From UBA6163 sp041753075 (lineage in GTDB: Bacteria; Planctomycetota; Planctomycetia; Pirellulales; Pirellulaceae), in contig JBGSVE010000115.1 of NCBI GenBank assembly GCA_041753075.1, positions 116,925-180,924 on the forward strand: 64,000 bases of DNA, read 5' to 3'. The position numbers were made by a program, and so were the translations under genes. The notes under the pieces are model-generated. The model saw only the letters and a list, made by a program, of their open reading frames with translations, made no database searches and was not told the DNA's origin. Within the stretch, counting starts at the first letter, position 1. Each line of letters starts with the position of its first letter. Below, piece after piece: positions 13,001 to 19,926 of this stretch.

Positions 13001-16000
13001 TCAGCGACCTGAAATATAGACTTCGCCAATCATTCGGTTCTGGTCGGCTGCCGAAGCTGTCACCGTTGGTGTCGGTTTGCGCTGTCCCATCAAGTCGCCG
13101 CCCGGCACCGACGGTGTCGTCTTTGAGGCTGGTGAAAATCACCGGAGCGCCTGGCAGGCCAAGCACATGCAGCGTGCCACCAATGCGATCGGCAACATCG
13201 GTGGTCGTGCCGGTGATATCGAATCCGGTGCCGAGGGTTGCGCTGTTGGGTGTGCCGCCGCCGAGCAGTTTGACGACCAAACTTTCGGCGGGACGACTCT
13301 TCAATGTCAGTGTGCCGCCAGACAAGTAGTTGTCGACGACGACTGAATCCAGCAGTACGTGAACGATATCGGTATCGTCCCACACGCTGGTCGAAGACAG
13401 CACGCCACCACGAATTCGCAACGCATTGATTTGCTGTTCCGCGGCGATATCTGTAGCGACCGAATTGGTGGCATTGCGACGGACCAACGGACCTTGGTTA
13501 TCATCCAGATCGGCGATGCGATTGATGGGTCCGGTTTGGCGACCTGCATCGGCGACGTAGCGATCGGTGAAGGAAGCCAAATCGATGTCAAGGATCGGGC
13601 CGCGATTGTCAACAAACTCATTGCCCACGATCGTCGGTTGGCCCGAACGAACGAAGATCGTCGATGGGTTGATTGCCAAGCGACCATTGCGCCCGATTGG
13701 CCCCGAACCGCCTTGGCCGTCGTCGTTGAATTCAAATCGCGAATTGGTCACGCGACCGGTCGCTTGTTGTAGCTCAAGCGGTGCGAAGCCGCGAGTTTGG
13801 CCACCTTCGAGCGCGCTGATCCCGCCGCCATAAGCAATCACGGCGTTGTCGATACTGACGTTCGCCGTTGGCCCCGCGTAAATGCCAGCCCAATCGCCGC
13901 GCAGCGGTTGTGCTCCGCCGCCCGGAGCGCTGCGGTCGTTATTGGTATCGAACGATCCACCGGCACCGTAACGATCATCCAGAAAGCTGGTGAAGACAAC
14001 GGGTTGGCCCGGCAAACCTTCGGCCAATAACTGCGATCCTTGACCCAGCTCGATGCGGGCACCACGAAACTTGACCACGGTGTTCGGATCAACGACCAAT
14101 GACGCGCTGAGCCGTCCGCGAATACCAGCACGAGTCAAATCAAGCACAGCACCGGGAGTCACCGCGCCCGTATCAATGAACGAGTCCGTCGAGCGATCCA
14201 GATCGGCGATCAAGCTGAAGTTGGTGCTGCCGGGACTGAGTCGATACAGTCGTCGCGAAATGTAGTCACCACTGGTTGGCACCAGTGGCAGGTTGACCAA
14301 TTGAATCGAGCGGTTCGTGGCCGTGGTCGTTGCCACCGCAGATGACACGCTGGCCAACGATTCGAAACCCGCTGCGTCAACAAACGTCATGCGGTACTGG
14401 TAGCCACCGGCGGCGAGCGTCCCGCCGGGCTGCGGCTGGGCCGTGACCCGTGAGAAGTCGGGACTGACACCGTCTTGCAGCGAGCCGCCGGGCCGACCGG
14501 CGATCACGATATTCTCGGCGATGTAGTGAACGATGTCGATGTCATCAAACCGCGCCGACACCGTGATCTGGCGCGGTGGCAGGCCGTTGACGTTATCGGT
14601 CCGCAAGAACAAACCGTTGATGCTGTTATTCGTCAACCGATTGTTCTTAATGTCCGGTCCGACGCGCTCGTAGTCAGCCGTGAAGCGACCGGCTGCTTGA
14701 AAGCGAGGCTCTTGATAACGAGTTTCCTCGAAGCTGTCTGGCGAGGCGCTGATCGCAGCGCCGGCATTGTTGGTCAATTGATTGAACGTAATCGTCGGTC
14801 GCAGATCGATCGTCTGGATCGGATTGACGGTCTGCTGCAATCCGTTGATCAAGATGTTGCTGCCACCACCGAAACGAATGTCAGCGTGGTTGACCGTTTG
14901 CAGGAAAATACCCTGGTCTTCAAGATTCGATCGGCCCGCAGCACGATCGAAGTCGCGGCGGAAAATAATACCGCCCCAGTTGGCCGCATCGGGTGCTGGA
15001 CTATTGCCCGCCGCAGCCGCATCGACGGCGCGATCACGCGTGCTGGTCAAGACGACGTTGCCGCTACCGACTCGAGGCGCGATGCCGCGATTGGTGACAA
15101 TTCCCGAGGCAATCACCGGCGAGCTCAGATCAACCAGCCGTGGTGTACCAAGTACCTGCAGCGCTCCACCGTTGCGATCGGTCGTCAAGTTCGAGCTGCC
15201 AACGATGATCGCCGAACTGCGGAACTTCAGTGCTACGCCGGCATCGACCATCACGGTCACGCCCCGCGGCACTTCCATTAACAAGCCGTCATCAAGCGTA
15301 CCGCCGCCGGTTTCGCGAAGACCGAATTGATAGGCAAAATTGTCTGCGGGTGTGCTGATGTTACGATCTTGGCCACCGTTACCGACGATGCGAACAATAT
15401 CGTTTTGCCGCGCCGCACCAAAGGCACTTGGCTGGGTGAGGCTGGCGATGTTGTTGAACGGTCGTGTTTGGCTGCCGTCCGCGGTGACGCTTGCTGTCTT
15501 GTCAACGAAAATCGTGCGTCCGAAAATTTCAACGCCTGTGAACACGCTGCTGAAAACAATCGATTGCTCGCCGGTCAAAGTGAACACGGTATTGTCGTTA
15601 GCCGCGACATTGGCGCGAACGCCGGTGATGCTCGAAACCGAATTGATCGCCGTGCGGATCGTGCTGACCAAGTTCGCCGCCGGCGTCGGGCTGCCGCTGG
15701 TGACTGGCGCGCCGGGGTTGTAAGAAATCGCAATGTTGCCCGGAGCGGCCACGCCGGGATTTAAGTTTTGATCCAACGGCACAAACTCAAAGCGTTGGAC
15801 AGCGCCACCGGCACCTGTGATCGTGAACGTTTGTCGCGCCGTGATTCCTGACGCGTTGCCAGTGACCTTGATCGATCGATCCAATGGTCGGGTTTGGAAC
15901 CAGAAATTATTGACACCACCAGGCGTGCCGTCGCCATCGCCATCAATCGCGGTTCCCGGCACACCGGCACGGGCGCTATCGAGATCGCGAATCGAATCGA

Positions 16001-18536
16001 ACGCGTTGATTTGTGGCTCGAACTTCAGCAGCAAATCGTAGCGACCCTGGCTCGTGCCGCCGTAACCACTGCGAGCGATCGCGGGGTTGTACGACTCGTT
16101 GCCGCTGGACGAAACGCCAAGATAGTAGACGCCGGTGCCGAGTTCGATTTCAAGCAACGAATCGGTGCCGGTATAGTCGTCGTTGCGGGTCAATTGGACC
16201 AGTCCACCGCCGCTCAGCACGCTCGGTGTGCTCAGCGAGACATTGCCAATGTTCGCCGTCGGCAATCCCGTCGTGATCGTCGCGCGAACGATCGTTTGCG
16301 CGAATGGATCGCTATTGATCGCATCAGCGATGTTGCCAATCGGCACCGTCGTGACGTTGGCGTTGATCAATGGCACATCGACGATGATGCGATTGGGCGA
16401 CAATGCACCGCCCGAAAGTTGCGGACGAATGATGCGAACGGCCGAATCGCCGGCGGCTCGATTGGTGCGAATGAACTCGACTCGCGTACCGTTGCCAAGT
16501 CCGCCCGGCTGCACCGCATCGAATCGCAGATTCAGCGCCGCGCCTTGGTCGAAACCGCGCGTCACCGAAGCTTGTTGTTGTTGAAACAACAACAAGGTGG
16601 TGTCGAGCAAACTTGCATCGGGCAGCCGCTGGGCAAACGTTTCGGCGGTCAATGTGCCGGTTTCGATGCCGGGTCCGAGATCAACGTTGAAGCGGTACAG
16701 ATCAACCTGGTTGCCGTCGAGTCGATACAGGTGTTGACCGTGCAGAATGTCTTGATTGCCTGGGAACACAGGCTCCAAGCCAGTCAGGGCGTTGACCGGT
16801 GGTCGGTCGATCGTTTGGCCGGTGATCGCCGCATTGTTGAGCAAGTTCTCGATCGTGTTGAGCGGCAAAAATGCGTCGGTCGGTTGCAAGAACTGACCCA
16901 CATTGACCGTTTCATTCAAAAACACGGTGCTCAACGCCAACACCGTTTGCTCCGCCAAATCACTACCGCTTTCCAAACCAATCAAAAAGCCAATTCCCGC
17001 CATCGTCTTGCGGAAGAAGTCTTCACCATAGTTTGTGCTGAATGTGGTTTGATTGCTAAACACGATCGCCGAATCGGCAAACGTCGGATCGATACGCAGT
17101 GAAGCGTTGATTTCTGGGATCGACTGCGGTGCGATCGAACCAATCGCCTCCAGCGCCGCGACATTGCCGACGGCAAAGGTGATGCCGGTATCGGCGGTTT
17201 CGCGAAACTGGACGCCAAGGTACGTCGCCCACAACGACAAGGCTTCACGCACGCGCCGTTTTTGGGTGTCCGAAATGTTGTTCAGTTGAGCCGGATCCGT
17301 GGGGCCGCTGCCACCAGCAAACACGCTTTGAAAATTGTAAGTGATCTCAGTGATGCCAGCGGTCGTATCAGGGCCGAACAACGCGCTGAGTGTTTGCGAC
17401 AAACCGCCGCCGACGCCATCGGGAATGCTTTGGCGTCCCGGGTCGCCGAGACTGCCGGGAAGCTGGATGTCGAACGATACCGGCGAAATCGCCTCGCTAA
17501 TCATCAAACTGCGAACGCCGCCGGTGGCCGTGAAAGAGCCGACCGTGGCACTGGTCGTGATCGTGTCGCCAACGGCACCCGGGGCCAACTGAGTTGGTTG
17601 GACCAAAAAATCCGAACGCTGGTCGACGGCGCTGCCGACGCGCAAGCGGAACGTGCCGCCGGTTGCCGGTACGCCCGGCAGGGTGTTGAGGTCCGAGGCA
17701 AAGATCAACCGCGCCGTGTGCGTTGCCTGGTCGTAGATGACGCGCGTCGGACGGTAAAATTCATCGTCAAAATTGCTGACCGTTTCTTTGGTCAAAAACA
17801 ATTGATAAAACCGTGGGTTCTCGACCGATCGCGAGGTCGGCAATCCCGTCGCCGGATTGTTCTCGACAAACAGCGGGTCTTCGTTGAAATAGACCAACAC
17901 CTCGTCGCGACGCTGCTGCAGCGTATTGTCAGCCAAGCGAACGATCGGTTGCGGCACCACGGCTTCGACGAGTGCGCCCAGGTCGAGCTCGAAATTGATC
18001 TGCTCGGTTCGCGCACCGGCAATCGACGGCATGATCGCTTCGCCGCTACGGTTGCGCAGCGCCACGACGCCACGATCGGCGTCATCAAAGGCAAACACAT
18101 TGATTTGGTATTTGTCGTCAGGCAAGTTCTCGGCGAACCGCACGACAACCTCGTTTTCGCGGATGTCACCGAGTGTTACCAATCCAGGGACGACCCGAAC
18201 ATCGTCCGCCGTACCAAATGTCTGGTCCGTTCCGGCACGAGTTATCTGAATTCCGCTAAAGGTTGCCGGATCAATCTGCTGCACTTCGTCGAAACGAAAA
18301 GTCAGCGCACGCGGAGCGATATTTCTGACCGTTCCTTCAACAATCAGGTCACCATCGTTTGGCTGAACGCCGATAAGCTGGGGACCAGAGAGCATTTGAC
18401 GGGACTCGAGCGTTTCCAGCAACGATTCACGCTTCCGCCGCCGCTTGCGAGCCTGCTGGGCGGTACGAGTCGAATCGTCCGCAGTGGAAGAAACAATGCG
18501 AGTAAATAGTTGACGCAGCCGCTTACGCGATGTCAT
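1014..18536 (-). CDS. Giant (5840 aa) modular surface protein with LEPR-XLL-like N-terminus, GEVED and cadherin-like modules and C-terminal dockerin
   Basis: One uninterrupted 17.5-kb frame. The ATG at 18536 is preferred over an in-frame TTG 13 codons upstream. Order: basic leader and LESRQMLSG (residues 43-51, LEPR-XLL-like); beta-rich region; metallopeptidase-like segment (about 400-540) without a HExxH site; parallel beta-helix-like stretches (about 1080-1750 and again near 2900); PPC-like segments such as 'DQDVYNFTGIAG' (about 1905); many copies of a 'DGDTFTLSDG ... FEF' module; a GEVED-type domain (DFGDAPD to AWIDFNFDGDF, about 4690-4910); cadherin-like/Ig-like tandem modules (about 5000-5650); and a type I dockerin (about 5664-5735) with two Ca loops, 'DVSANGVITPLDAL' and 'DVNGDGIVRLNDAL'. 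A 105-residue tail follows. Probably exported and Ca-binding, with a role in adhesion or extracellular assembly; no enzymatic activity can be claimed. Confidence 0.9.
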   Translation of the reverse strand: MTSRKRLRQLFTRIVSSTADDSTRTAQQARKRRRKRESLLETLESRQMLSGPQLIGVQPNDGDLIVEGTVRNIAPRALTFRFDEVQQIDPATFSGIQITRAGTDQTFGTADDVRVVPGLVTLGDIRENEVVVRFAENLPDDKYQINVFAFDDADRGVVALRNRSGEAIMPSIAGARTEQINFELDLGALVEAVVPQPIVRLADNTLQQRRDEVLVYFNEDPLFVENNPATGLPTSRSVENPRFYQLFLTKETVSNFDDEFYRPTRVIYDQATHTARLIFASDLNTLPGVPATGGTFRLRVGSAVDQRSDFLVQPTQLAPGAVGDTITTSATVGSFTATGGVRSLMISEAISPVSFDIQLPGSLGDPGRQSIPDGVGGGLSQTLSALFGPDTTAGITEITYNFQSVFAGGSGPTDPAQLNNISDTQKRRVREALSLWATYLGVQFRETADTGITFAVGNVAALEAIGSIAPQSIPEINASLRIDPTFADSAIVFSNQTTFSTNYGEDFFRKTMAGIGFLIGLESGSDLAEQTVLALSTVFLNETVNVGQFLQPTDAFLPLNTIENLLNNAAITGQTIDRPPVNALTGLEPVFPGNQDILHGQHLYRLDGNQVDLYRFNVDLGPGIETGTLTAETFAQRLPDASLLDTTLLLFQQQQASVTRGFDQGAALNLRFDAVQPGGLGNGTRVEFIRTNRAAGDSAVRIIRPQLSGGALSPNRIIVDVPLINANVTTVPIGNIADAINSDPFAQTIVRATITTGLPTANIGNVSLSTPSVLSGGGLVQLTRNDDYTGTDSLLEIELGTGVYYLGVSSSGNESYNPAIARSGYGGTSQGRYDLLLKFEPQINAFDSIRDLDSARAGVPGTAIDGDGDGTPGGVNNFWFQTRPLDRSIKVTGNASGITARQTFTITGAGGAVQRFEFVPLDQNLNPGVAAPGNIAISYNPGAPVTSGSPTPAANLVSTIRTAINSVSSITGVRANVAANDNTVFTLTGEQSIVFSSVFTGVEIFGRTIFVDKTASVTADGSQTRPFNNIASLTQPSAFGAARQNDIVRIVGNGGQDRNISTPADNFAYQFGLRETGGGTLDDGLLMEVPRGVTVMVDAGVALKFRSSAIIVGSSNLTTDRNGGALQVLGTPRLVDLSSPVIASGIVTNRGIAPRVGSGNVVLTSTRDRAVDAAAAGNSPAPDAANWGGIIFRRDFDRAAGRSNLEDQGIFLQTVNHADIRFGGGSNILINGLQQTVNPIQTIDLRPTITFNQLTNNAGAAISASPDSFEETRYQEPRFQAAGRFTADYERVGPDIKNNRLTNNSINGLFLRTDNVNGLPPRQITVSARFDDIDIVHYIAENIVIAGRPGGSLQDGVSPDFSRVTAQPQPGGTLAAGGYQYRMTFVDAAGFESLASVSSAVATTTATNRSIQLVNLPLVPTSGDYISRRLYRLSPGSTNFSLIADLDRSTDSFIDTGAVTPGAVLDLTRAGIRGRLSASLVVDPNTVVKFRGARIELGQGSQLLAEGLPGQPVVFTSFLDDRYGAGGSFDTNNDRSAPGGGAQPLRGDWAGIYAGPTANVSIDNAVIAYGGGISALEGGQTRGFAPLELQQATGRVTNSRFEFNDDGQGGSGPIGRNGRLAINPSTIFVRSGQPTIVGNEFVDNRGPILDIDLASFTDRYVADAGRQTGPINRIADLDDNQGPLVRRNATNSVATDIAAEQQINALRIRGGVLSSTSVWDDTDIVHVLLDSVVVDNYLSGGTLTLKSRPAESLVVKLLGGGTPNSATLGTGFDITGTTTDVADRIGGTLHVLGLPGAPVIFTSLKDDTVGAGRRLDGTAQTDTNGDSFGSRPEPNDWRSLYFRSLSNDRNVAVLTEIESPTANAPGLNSTTTNPQFLGELASVLTASDDQFRLGLQVTGYLSEPSDQDVYNFTGIAGTEVFIDIDQTSFGLDSVIEILDGQGSVLARSNDSFAEFSNPGLLQVNGPTLAGRIAPLADINSPYTETWASGAYADFGSTNPRDAGFRFVLSGTSGVRSNYFLRVRSAGSNLDDISGGLSRGSYTAQIRLQETQEFPGSVVQFADIRYANHGIHLQGLPGSSPLLGEAQENEQNYNTSVSESFIFGVPFVDYNGVIDGGADSIDTTRPLGARPQYIGNLADSKSGTISVGGALATTADVDFYRVDVQYDPSLAGLQRATVFDIDFADGFNRPNTNLSVFFSPTGSALDAQLVLFGQGSNVADDLASPGAQANPTDTRVLNEILARGSITSNDPLIGPISLAQGSYFVAVTESALLPQEFADNPLVRREPIEALLRIFDDAVEPPATGATAQPPRLSSFVGSLSPGFTQTTDRGADQGHQRTGTFNGTRFSNAFPDSNRFEIETNNTFLTAMDLETGAFSLGASANIGSITTNTSQVFPHTSVRGTTFSEIVDIYRFEVAQNFATVILDIDNGFDPQQSFGFNNVDLKLQLIRPITDPVTGATTFQVVQTSNDAPATFGAGGSVPNVIPGTIFTGNSADPFIQTFLTPGVYFVAVSPEATTFDPNTGVFALDVALQPLSGSYDLHVSVEGHTFAGGDPNNASYHFDRSAATGSLQSAPFELTGYAAADLPTFYFDYFADVLPTEQVRLVARSNEQTTPVDLAVNFQAPAFGTIWRQAVVSLGQFAGNTGIVLEFQYTTDTAAITAAEGLYLDNFIVGFAERGEMIFGANLGAGAFSTGVGGGVAGQYQLEVRPGTEYVSYDDTGVNVTSSFDTNARFASQVSIVAPLASQIIDGDTFTLSDGPSTITFEFTLGTRQPAFGNVGVPYTATSTRGAIAQSMISAINSPGVRSGLNLSASTGSGVSNFATLTRPNTDFVINLHGNATGSLAPIASITDAPPVGTPLQRTGTRVQLPAVFFDDIGDTNKLRTQGQVIIDSNRISDTRAIGIWSEVGPRQTDPDDLKSITKVHLRQPPIGNSQLGAVLNLPTANSSVIGGLTAGPVIVNNVIDQAGFAGVKVDGETRPVVLEWNGDPTTYASGNTLLGSRADILIPDGYTIAIDAGGTRVVFEFDDISGAPENLGGSGTPGGDGFVDGHVPIYYRLGEGPNYNPNGPPTIRSFGYTAQELMLAILESINGSILVTNGLVQLVRPTIGPATTQATPPQNRFVRDAFGFGESFSPSTPDFANPAVYLEGVTAIYASPAFQKEGRFVAQLTVRTSDSDGRTIPTDTAFLQAPVYDSPQPLARIVNNTIYGNDGTEGSVLADGSFSPTIGFPSTAADETIAQAIDTKLSVNHNGLYTANGNLSTTADVDFYKVDLVVGDRLIADIDTLAGDATLTPPVAAGPTTTIRVFNARGIEVARSGVGALATQLKPGSTLDAPIVDIDNGRDGFVDFTATATDTYYVAISSAGNDNFDATSLTGRVNGTGGVGNYRLALDHLAPKSFVFSLDSHPLQASGIEVVAGNINGTFTNGGPAGARTLVGTTFTISQIPDYLVPTRAGDEYTRVQPDNNKVTFEFTLGISAIVLGNGNINIALRNDTAGGYRVPDIMRAIALAINGYLNNPALPNHELGNGPDGRSGPVSRVKAQALGGSYGDNLGIDTVTTRSIPGQISPTFPFPPFPGGGFDFTTGFGHDRRESLNSVSIVTDGAFNDSRGTTELYVLIERAARIELSPEAIQAGLKLSPDHSRPVNSTESDQLLTEFGVLLSAGASGAVLNNTIVNTHQSVVRDESSPFGFGGRIDTLNPDQNRKPGQVTLTGNAFQYDDERTTQIRDDLSWWINFPNVLNTNPNLKTGISTDLRTGPSNVRGGNSDFNFVVRPQGTPGQSPGNFIATTFDDILEDASGNRFTPVQNAPIVDSAVNSIQENTAFSTLKSNLGIPSGLIFSPQRDNTGQLRADDPFSNPPGGVGSDVFKDRGAVERADFVGPVAIIEFALDNDAAGIDVDPTTSFLRLTRGVYDEFRIRLSDLGDASDPFVGSGIDDDTVVAAAVDGLRAPGAAITVFENDRLLTEGIDYTFSYDTTKDTVTLRPLAGIWRSDRSYRVVLNNRDRIVGVAPAAGQISDGDTFAVLDNNGGRVTFEYDSGFQLLAPEALQFTVPSVGTGAGGIADGDLFSLIGVDGLPVLFEFNRDATQLPGTRQVRFAITDSPTQIAASARTAIAAAATAGLVDVDVDTTATGPTVVIGSDAGMVLDASRSGLVTAARTLALQIPAAGVGSAGVADGDVLTINDGNTVVAFEFDTNGQLNNLGNTPIGIGSVATADGVRDAILAAIQASALRLTPIAVDNILFLGLPTGGSATVSRGNLAPVGFSRTPADGDTIRFTPAAGPAVIFELTRDAAIVPGNVPVNFTRLNTGDQLAAAISAAIQSQSVPGLDSTAVQANPGGLVSIGGTAGLQLALNTTSTLTISGQPDVQGSTLLTIFGPLLLTLPVVGGVGIPDDSQFTLSDGTNAVTFLFNVDPSTVPNPLATPILYRTFQDVDTIAAATVAAINAAGLTVTATNLGGGLISLGPIAANQLTFPPAPAIPAPLSPRRGIVQDGELVTITQGALLRVFEFEQAIGGGGVSTPGAIPVVFQPNGTVDDVANVLAASINNNRGNLNVTATAVLGGQVRLADTPQTVTTVAAAAGTTSQPTIMITGQPGGAVAIPFTGSFTAADIKRATIAAINGAGAAGVTSLVAEDRGGATFFIENALLVDGPLANFFLEGIKDLAGNLLEPTRDDNTTQFTLLLPTIGLDFGDAPDPVAGVPGRYPTLLANDGARHVVSDVVRLGRLVDIDSDGLPTSAANGDDTTVFVIGTIGSFFQSTINNGFVEVSFNRPVNLSAADGNTITLSTGVDTATLEFDTNGLFNENNFAVAVDGTGAVSLAQIAEAFRLAVIESPLRPADVVVVGDTVRVVTADEDGVRFTSEINPSGILNRGVPTPITVTVTGGGVLEAWIDFNFDGDFTDPGEQIIDRNTAGAVFSANEAGTPVERTFIINVPATTPPPSTVQATYARFRISAEGGLAPTGLALSGEVEDYRLSILPGLPPVVDDTNRLVSYRVDEDGILQARDADGTLTPGSTNDNGALAAIRDPDGDRVAVFAADVRTSTLLDSAGATAGQLNLLSDGTFTFQPEPDFFGSTRFTFRVTDVNSANPAAQLVSPVLMTVNITIDPVNDRPFVSGAAPTTTVTIAEDAAQVFNAADLTRFFSPGPANESTQPLVIQSAGVSGFGFQTLLGGTLTIENGNIRYTPPANFPGPGPDRFTYVVADDPNDLNQLVESAATMGTVVINITAVNDAPIVGPDSLSAGEDTPLTIPFSTLLANDVAGPPDEVAANQQLTLVIGDFPKTTDRGGRIEPGPDGVSLVYRPAANFSGQDQFTYRVSDNGTPSATGTGVVFLNVGGDNDPPIFIGVNGVPGANSITLNESKDTAQVVTYNLSTWFSDPEGDSSTFTVTSSDTSVIQTQVTLDAATGISTLRLTLPPFRFSDEVLLTIVATNVMGPSATQIVPVRVLDTPDPPEVIGTLNPLVAVEDELITRDLATVFNDPDGSPLVYSVTRIGDVFNPTAAQIAASPLVNAITFPGGILTITLDPDAFGSVEIEIAANDGALQVTDRFTLTVTSADDDPRGIPDFYNVPIGARFEIIDPLRGLVGNDRDPDADVFPGTTNKIRVETSSLTQPSRGTVLVNPDGTFTYTNNGGATGDTDSFTYRPIDATGRVGNVTTVTFNLGRSRYQNPIPGFSFDVSANGVITPLDALRIVNLLARRRVNSLPVSELTTAPPDFFDVNGDGIVRLNDALIVINEIGRRNRQRLGQPEGELVDARLATTVAFAAPTTFGLAESNLLQPAEATPVAAKIDTLDPFVAGFDVLDARPERSAEELIQLTQTSESSENTQSAFDEVLSSWLEASTL

Positions 18537-18998
18537 GAAGACAACCTTGAAGGAGCGAGCCACGAATTGCCGCAATCGACAAGCCGTGATCGGTGATCAA
18601 TGGGACGGGAGTTGCTAAACAGGAAGTACTAAACGTGATGACGTGTTAAGTTCGAACGATTACCTGGATAAGCGAATTCAGCCACCTACCGACGTACCGC
18701 CGGCCGACTGACAGACGCATCTAAGTATAATTACGCGGTTATCAGCCGCAAACTTTTGTAGCGCGGCGAAGCCCGGTCCAGTGGTCATCGCACTCATGGC
18801 CGATTCAATCGTGAGGACTACAGCGATTGAAGCGATCAGGAAATGGAAACGATCGACGCTTCGCAACGTGGGGGTTCGACTCGACGCCGCCGAAAAAGTT
18901 CCCCGCAAAATCGGTCTGGCAATCGTTCGCTGTAGCCTTTGGCGGCGGCAATGCCTATCATTGACTAACATTTGAAGAATTTTGGACGAGGACAAATC
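18537..18998. other. Divergent intergenic region upstream of the giant protein and the TPR gene
   Basis: This 462-bp spacer separates two divergent genes, so it must hold the promoters of both. I see no convincing RNA gene, repeat or coding sequence. The open frames crossing it look like chance frames with no ribosome-binding site. A Shine-Dalgarno-like GAGG at 18988-18991 belongs to the downstream TPR gene. No sigma-factor box could be assigned with confidence. Confidence 0.5.
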
Positions 18999-19736
18999 GT
19001 GGACCCATTACCTAAAACAAAAGTCCCTGTGTCCCCTGAGACGATTCCGCTGGGTGGCGATAATGCCTCCTTCACCAACTCGTTAAGCGGCGACAAAATA
19101 GACCAGGTCGGGGGTGTCTCCAAAACGACTTGGACACCGTTTGATTTGTCTTCCGTCGAAACGCCGTCAAGTTTTTTGCCCAGCCACCAGGCCATTCCCG
19201 CAGCAATCGAATCGGCTGAGGGTTACCTCGAATTGGTGACCCGGCCAGCTTCGCGTTTGGGAGTTTCATCGTCATTCCGCCGCCGTTTTGCCAAGCGATC
19301 GCTGCGGCTGGCGATCGATTGCGGTTCGTGCGCGGACAATCCAAAGTTTGAAGCACGCCGACAAATGGTGATCGGCCAATCACGCCGACTGCTGCGACGT
19401 TACGAGAAAGCAACTACCGCCTTCCGCCGCGCCGCCAAACACCGTCCCACTCGAATTGACGCACTGATGGCAATCGGTTGGTGCCAAAAGCGGTTGGGAA
19501 ACTTTGAGCAATCAATCGTCGCGCTAACGCGTGCATTGGCAATCGCCCCCGAGGATCCGCGACTGCACTACAACTTGGCGTGTTATCTGTGCTGTCTAGG
19601 CGATTTTCGCGCTGCGATCTATGAATTGGCTTGGGCAATCGAACTCAAACCAGCACTTCGCAATCGTGCTTTGGCCGAGCCTGATCTTACATTGCTGCGA
19701 AATTTCCCAGCGTTCGCCGCACTAACGCGAGCTTAA
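18999..19736 (+). CDS. TPR-repeat protein
   Basis: About 245 residues, probably cytoplasmic, as there is no signal peptide or membrane segment. The first 80 residues are low-complexity and polar. From about residue 115 there are two to three tetratricopeptide repeats: 'YEKATTAFRRAAKHRP', 'QSIVALTRALAIAPEDPRLHYN' is interrupted by conserved A/Y/P positions, and 'RAAIYELAWAIELKP' closes the array. TPRs act as protein-binding scaffolds; the partner is unknown. The GTG at 18999 is chosen because GAGG lies seven bases upstream; an in-frame TTG nine codons earlier lacks a ribosome-binding site. The gene is convergent with thrC and the pair is separated by a strong inverted repeat. It has no obvious operon partner. 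Confidence 0.75.
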   Translation: MDPLPKTKVPVSPETIPLGGDNASFTNSLSGDKIDQVGGVSKTTWTPFDLSSVETPSSFLPSHQAIPAAIESAEGYLELVTRPASRLGVSSSFRRRFAKRSLRLAIDCGSCADNPKFEARRQMVIGQSRRLLRRYEKATTAFRRAAKHRPTRIDALMAIGWCQKRLGNFEQSIVALTRALAIAPEDPRLHYNLACYLCCLGDFRAAIYELAWAIELKPALRNRALAEPDLTLLRNFPAFAALTRA

Positions 19737-19796
19737 GGCAGTAAGCGGATCGGCGCTAGCCGCCGGGTTCTCACATGTGATGCGGCGAAGTTGCAT

Positions 19797-19876
19797 AGAG
19801 TAGAGCAATTGTCCCAATTGTTCAGCCAGCACCGCTGGCTCACGGTTCCAAACAATTGGGACAATTCTTCTACTCT
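19797..19876. terminator. Nested inverted repeat between convergent genes
   Basis: The outer arms, AGAGTAGAGCAATTGTCCCA on the left and TGGGACAATTCTTCTACTCT on the right, are near-complementary over about 26 bases. Inside them lies a second perfect hairpin, AGCCAGC-ACC-GCTGGCT. The element sits between the TPR gene (ending 19736) and thrC (ending 19927 on the other strand), the place expected for a bidirectional terminator. The arms contain AATTGTCCCAATTGTT, which resembles but does not match the palindrome family at 22, 26, 42 and 51 kb. Confidence 0.65.
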
Positions 19877-19926
19877 GCGAATCGCAAGCGATTAGGAACA
19901 AGCGGAAAATAATTGGCCGGACGTTC

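Noticed and set aside
15894..18509. Long open frames of about 400 codons on the plus strand opposite the giant gene
   Set aside because: They lack ribosome-binding sites and recognisable motifs, are Arg/Asp/Gln-rich in the way antisense frames of GC-biased genes are, and lie wholly within a gene with clear domains.
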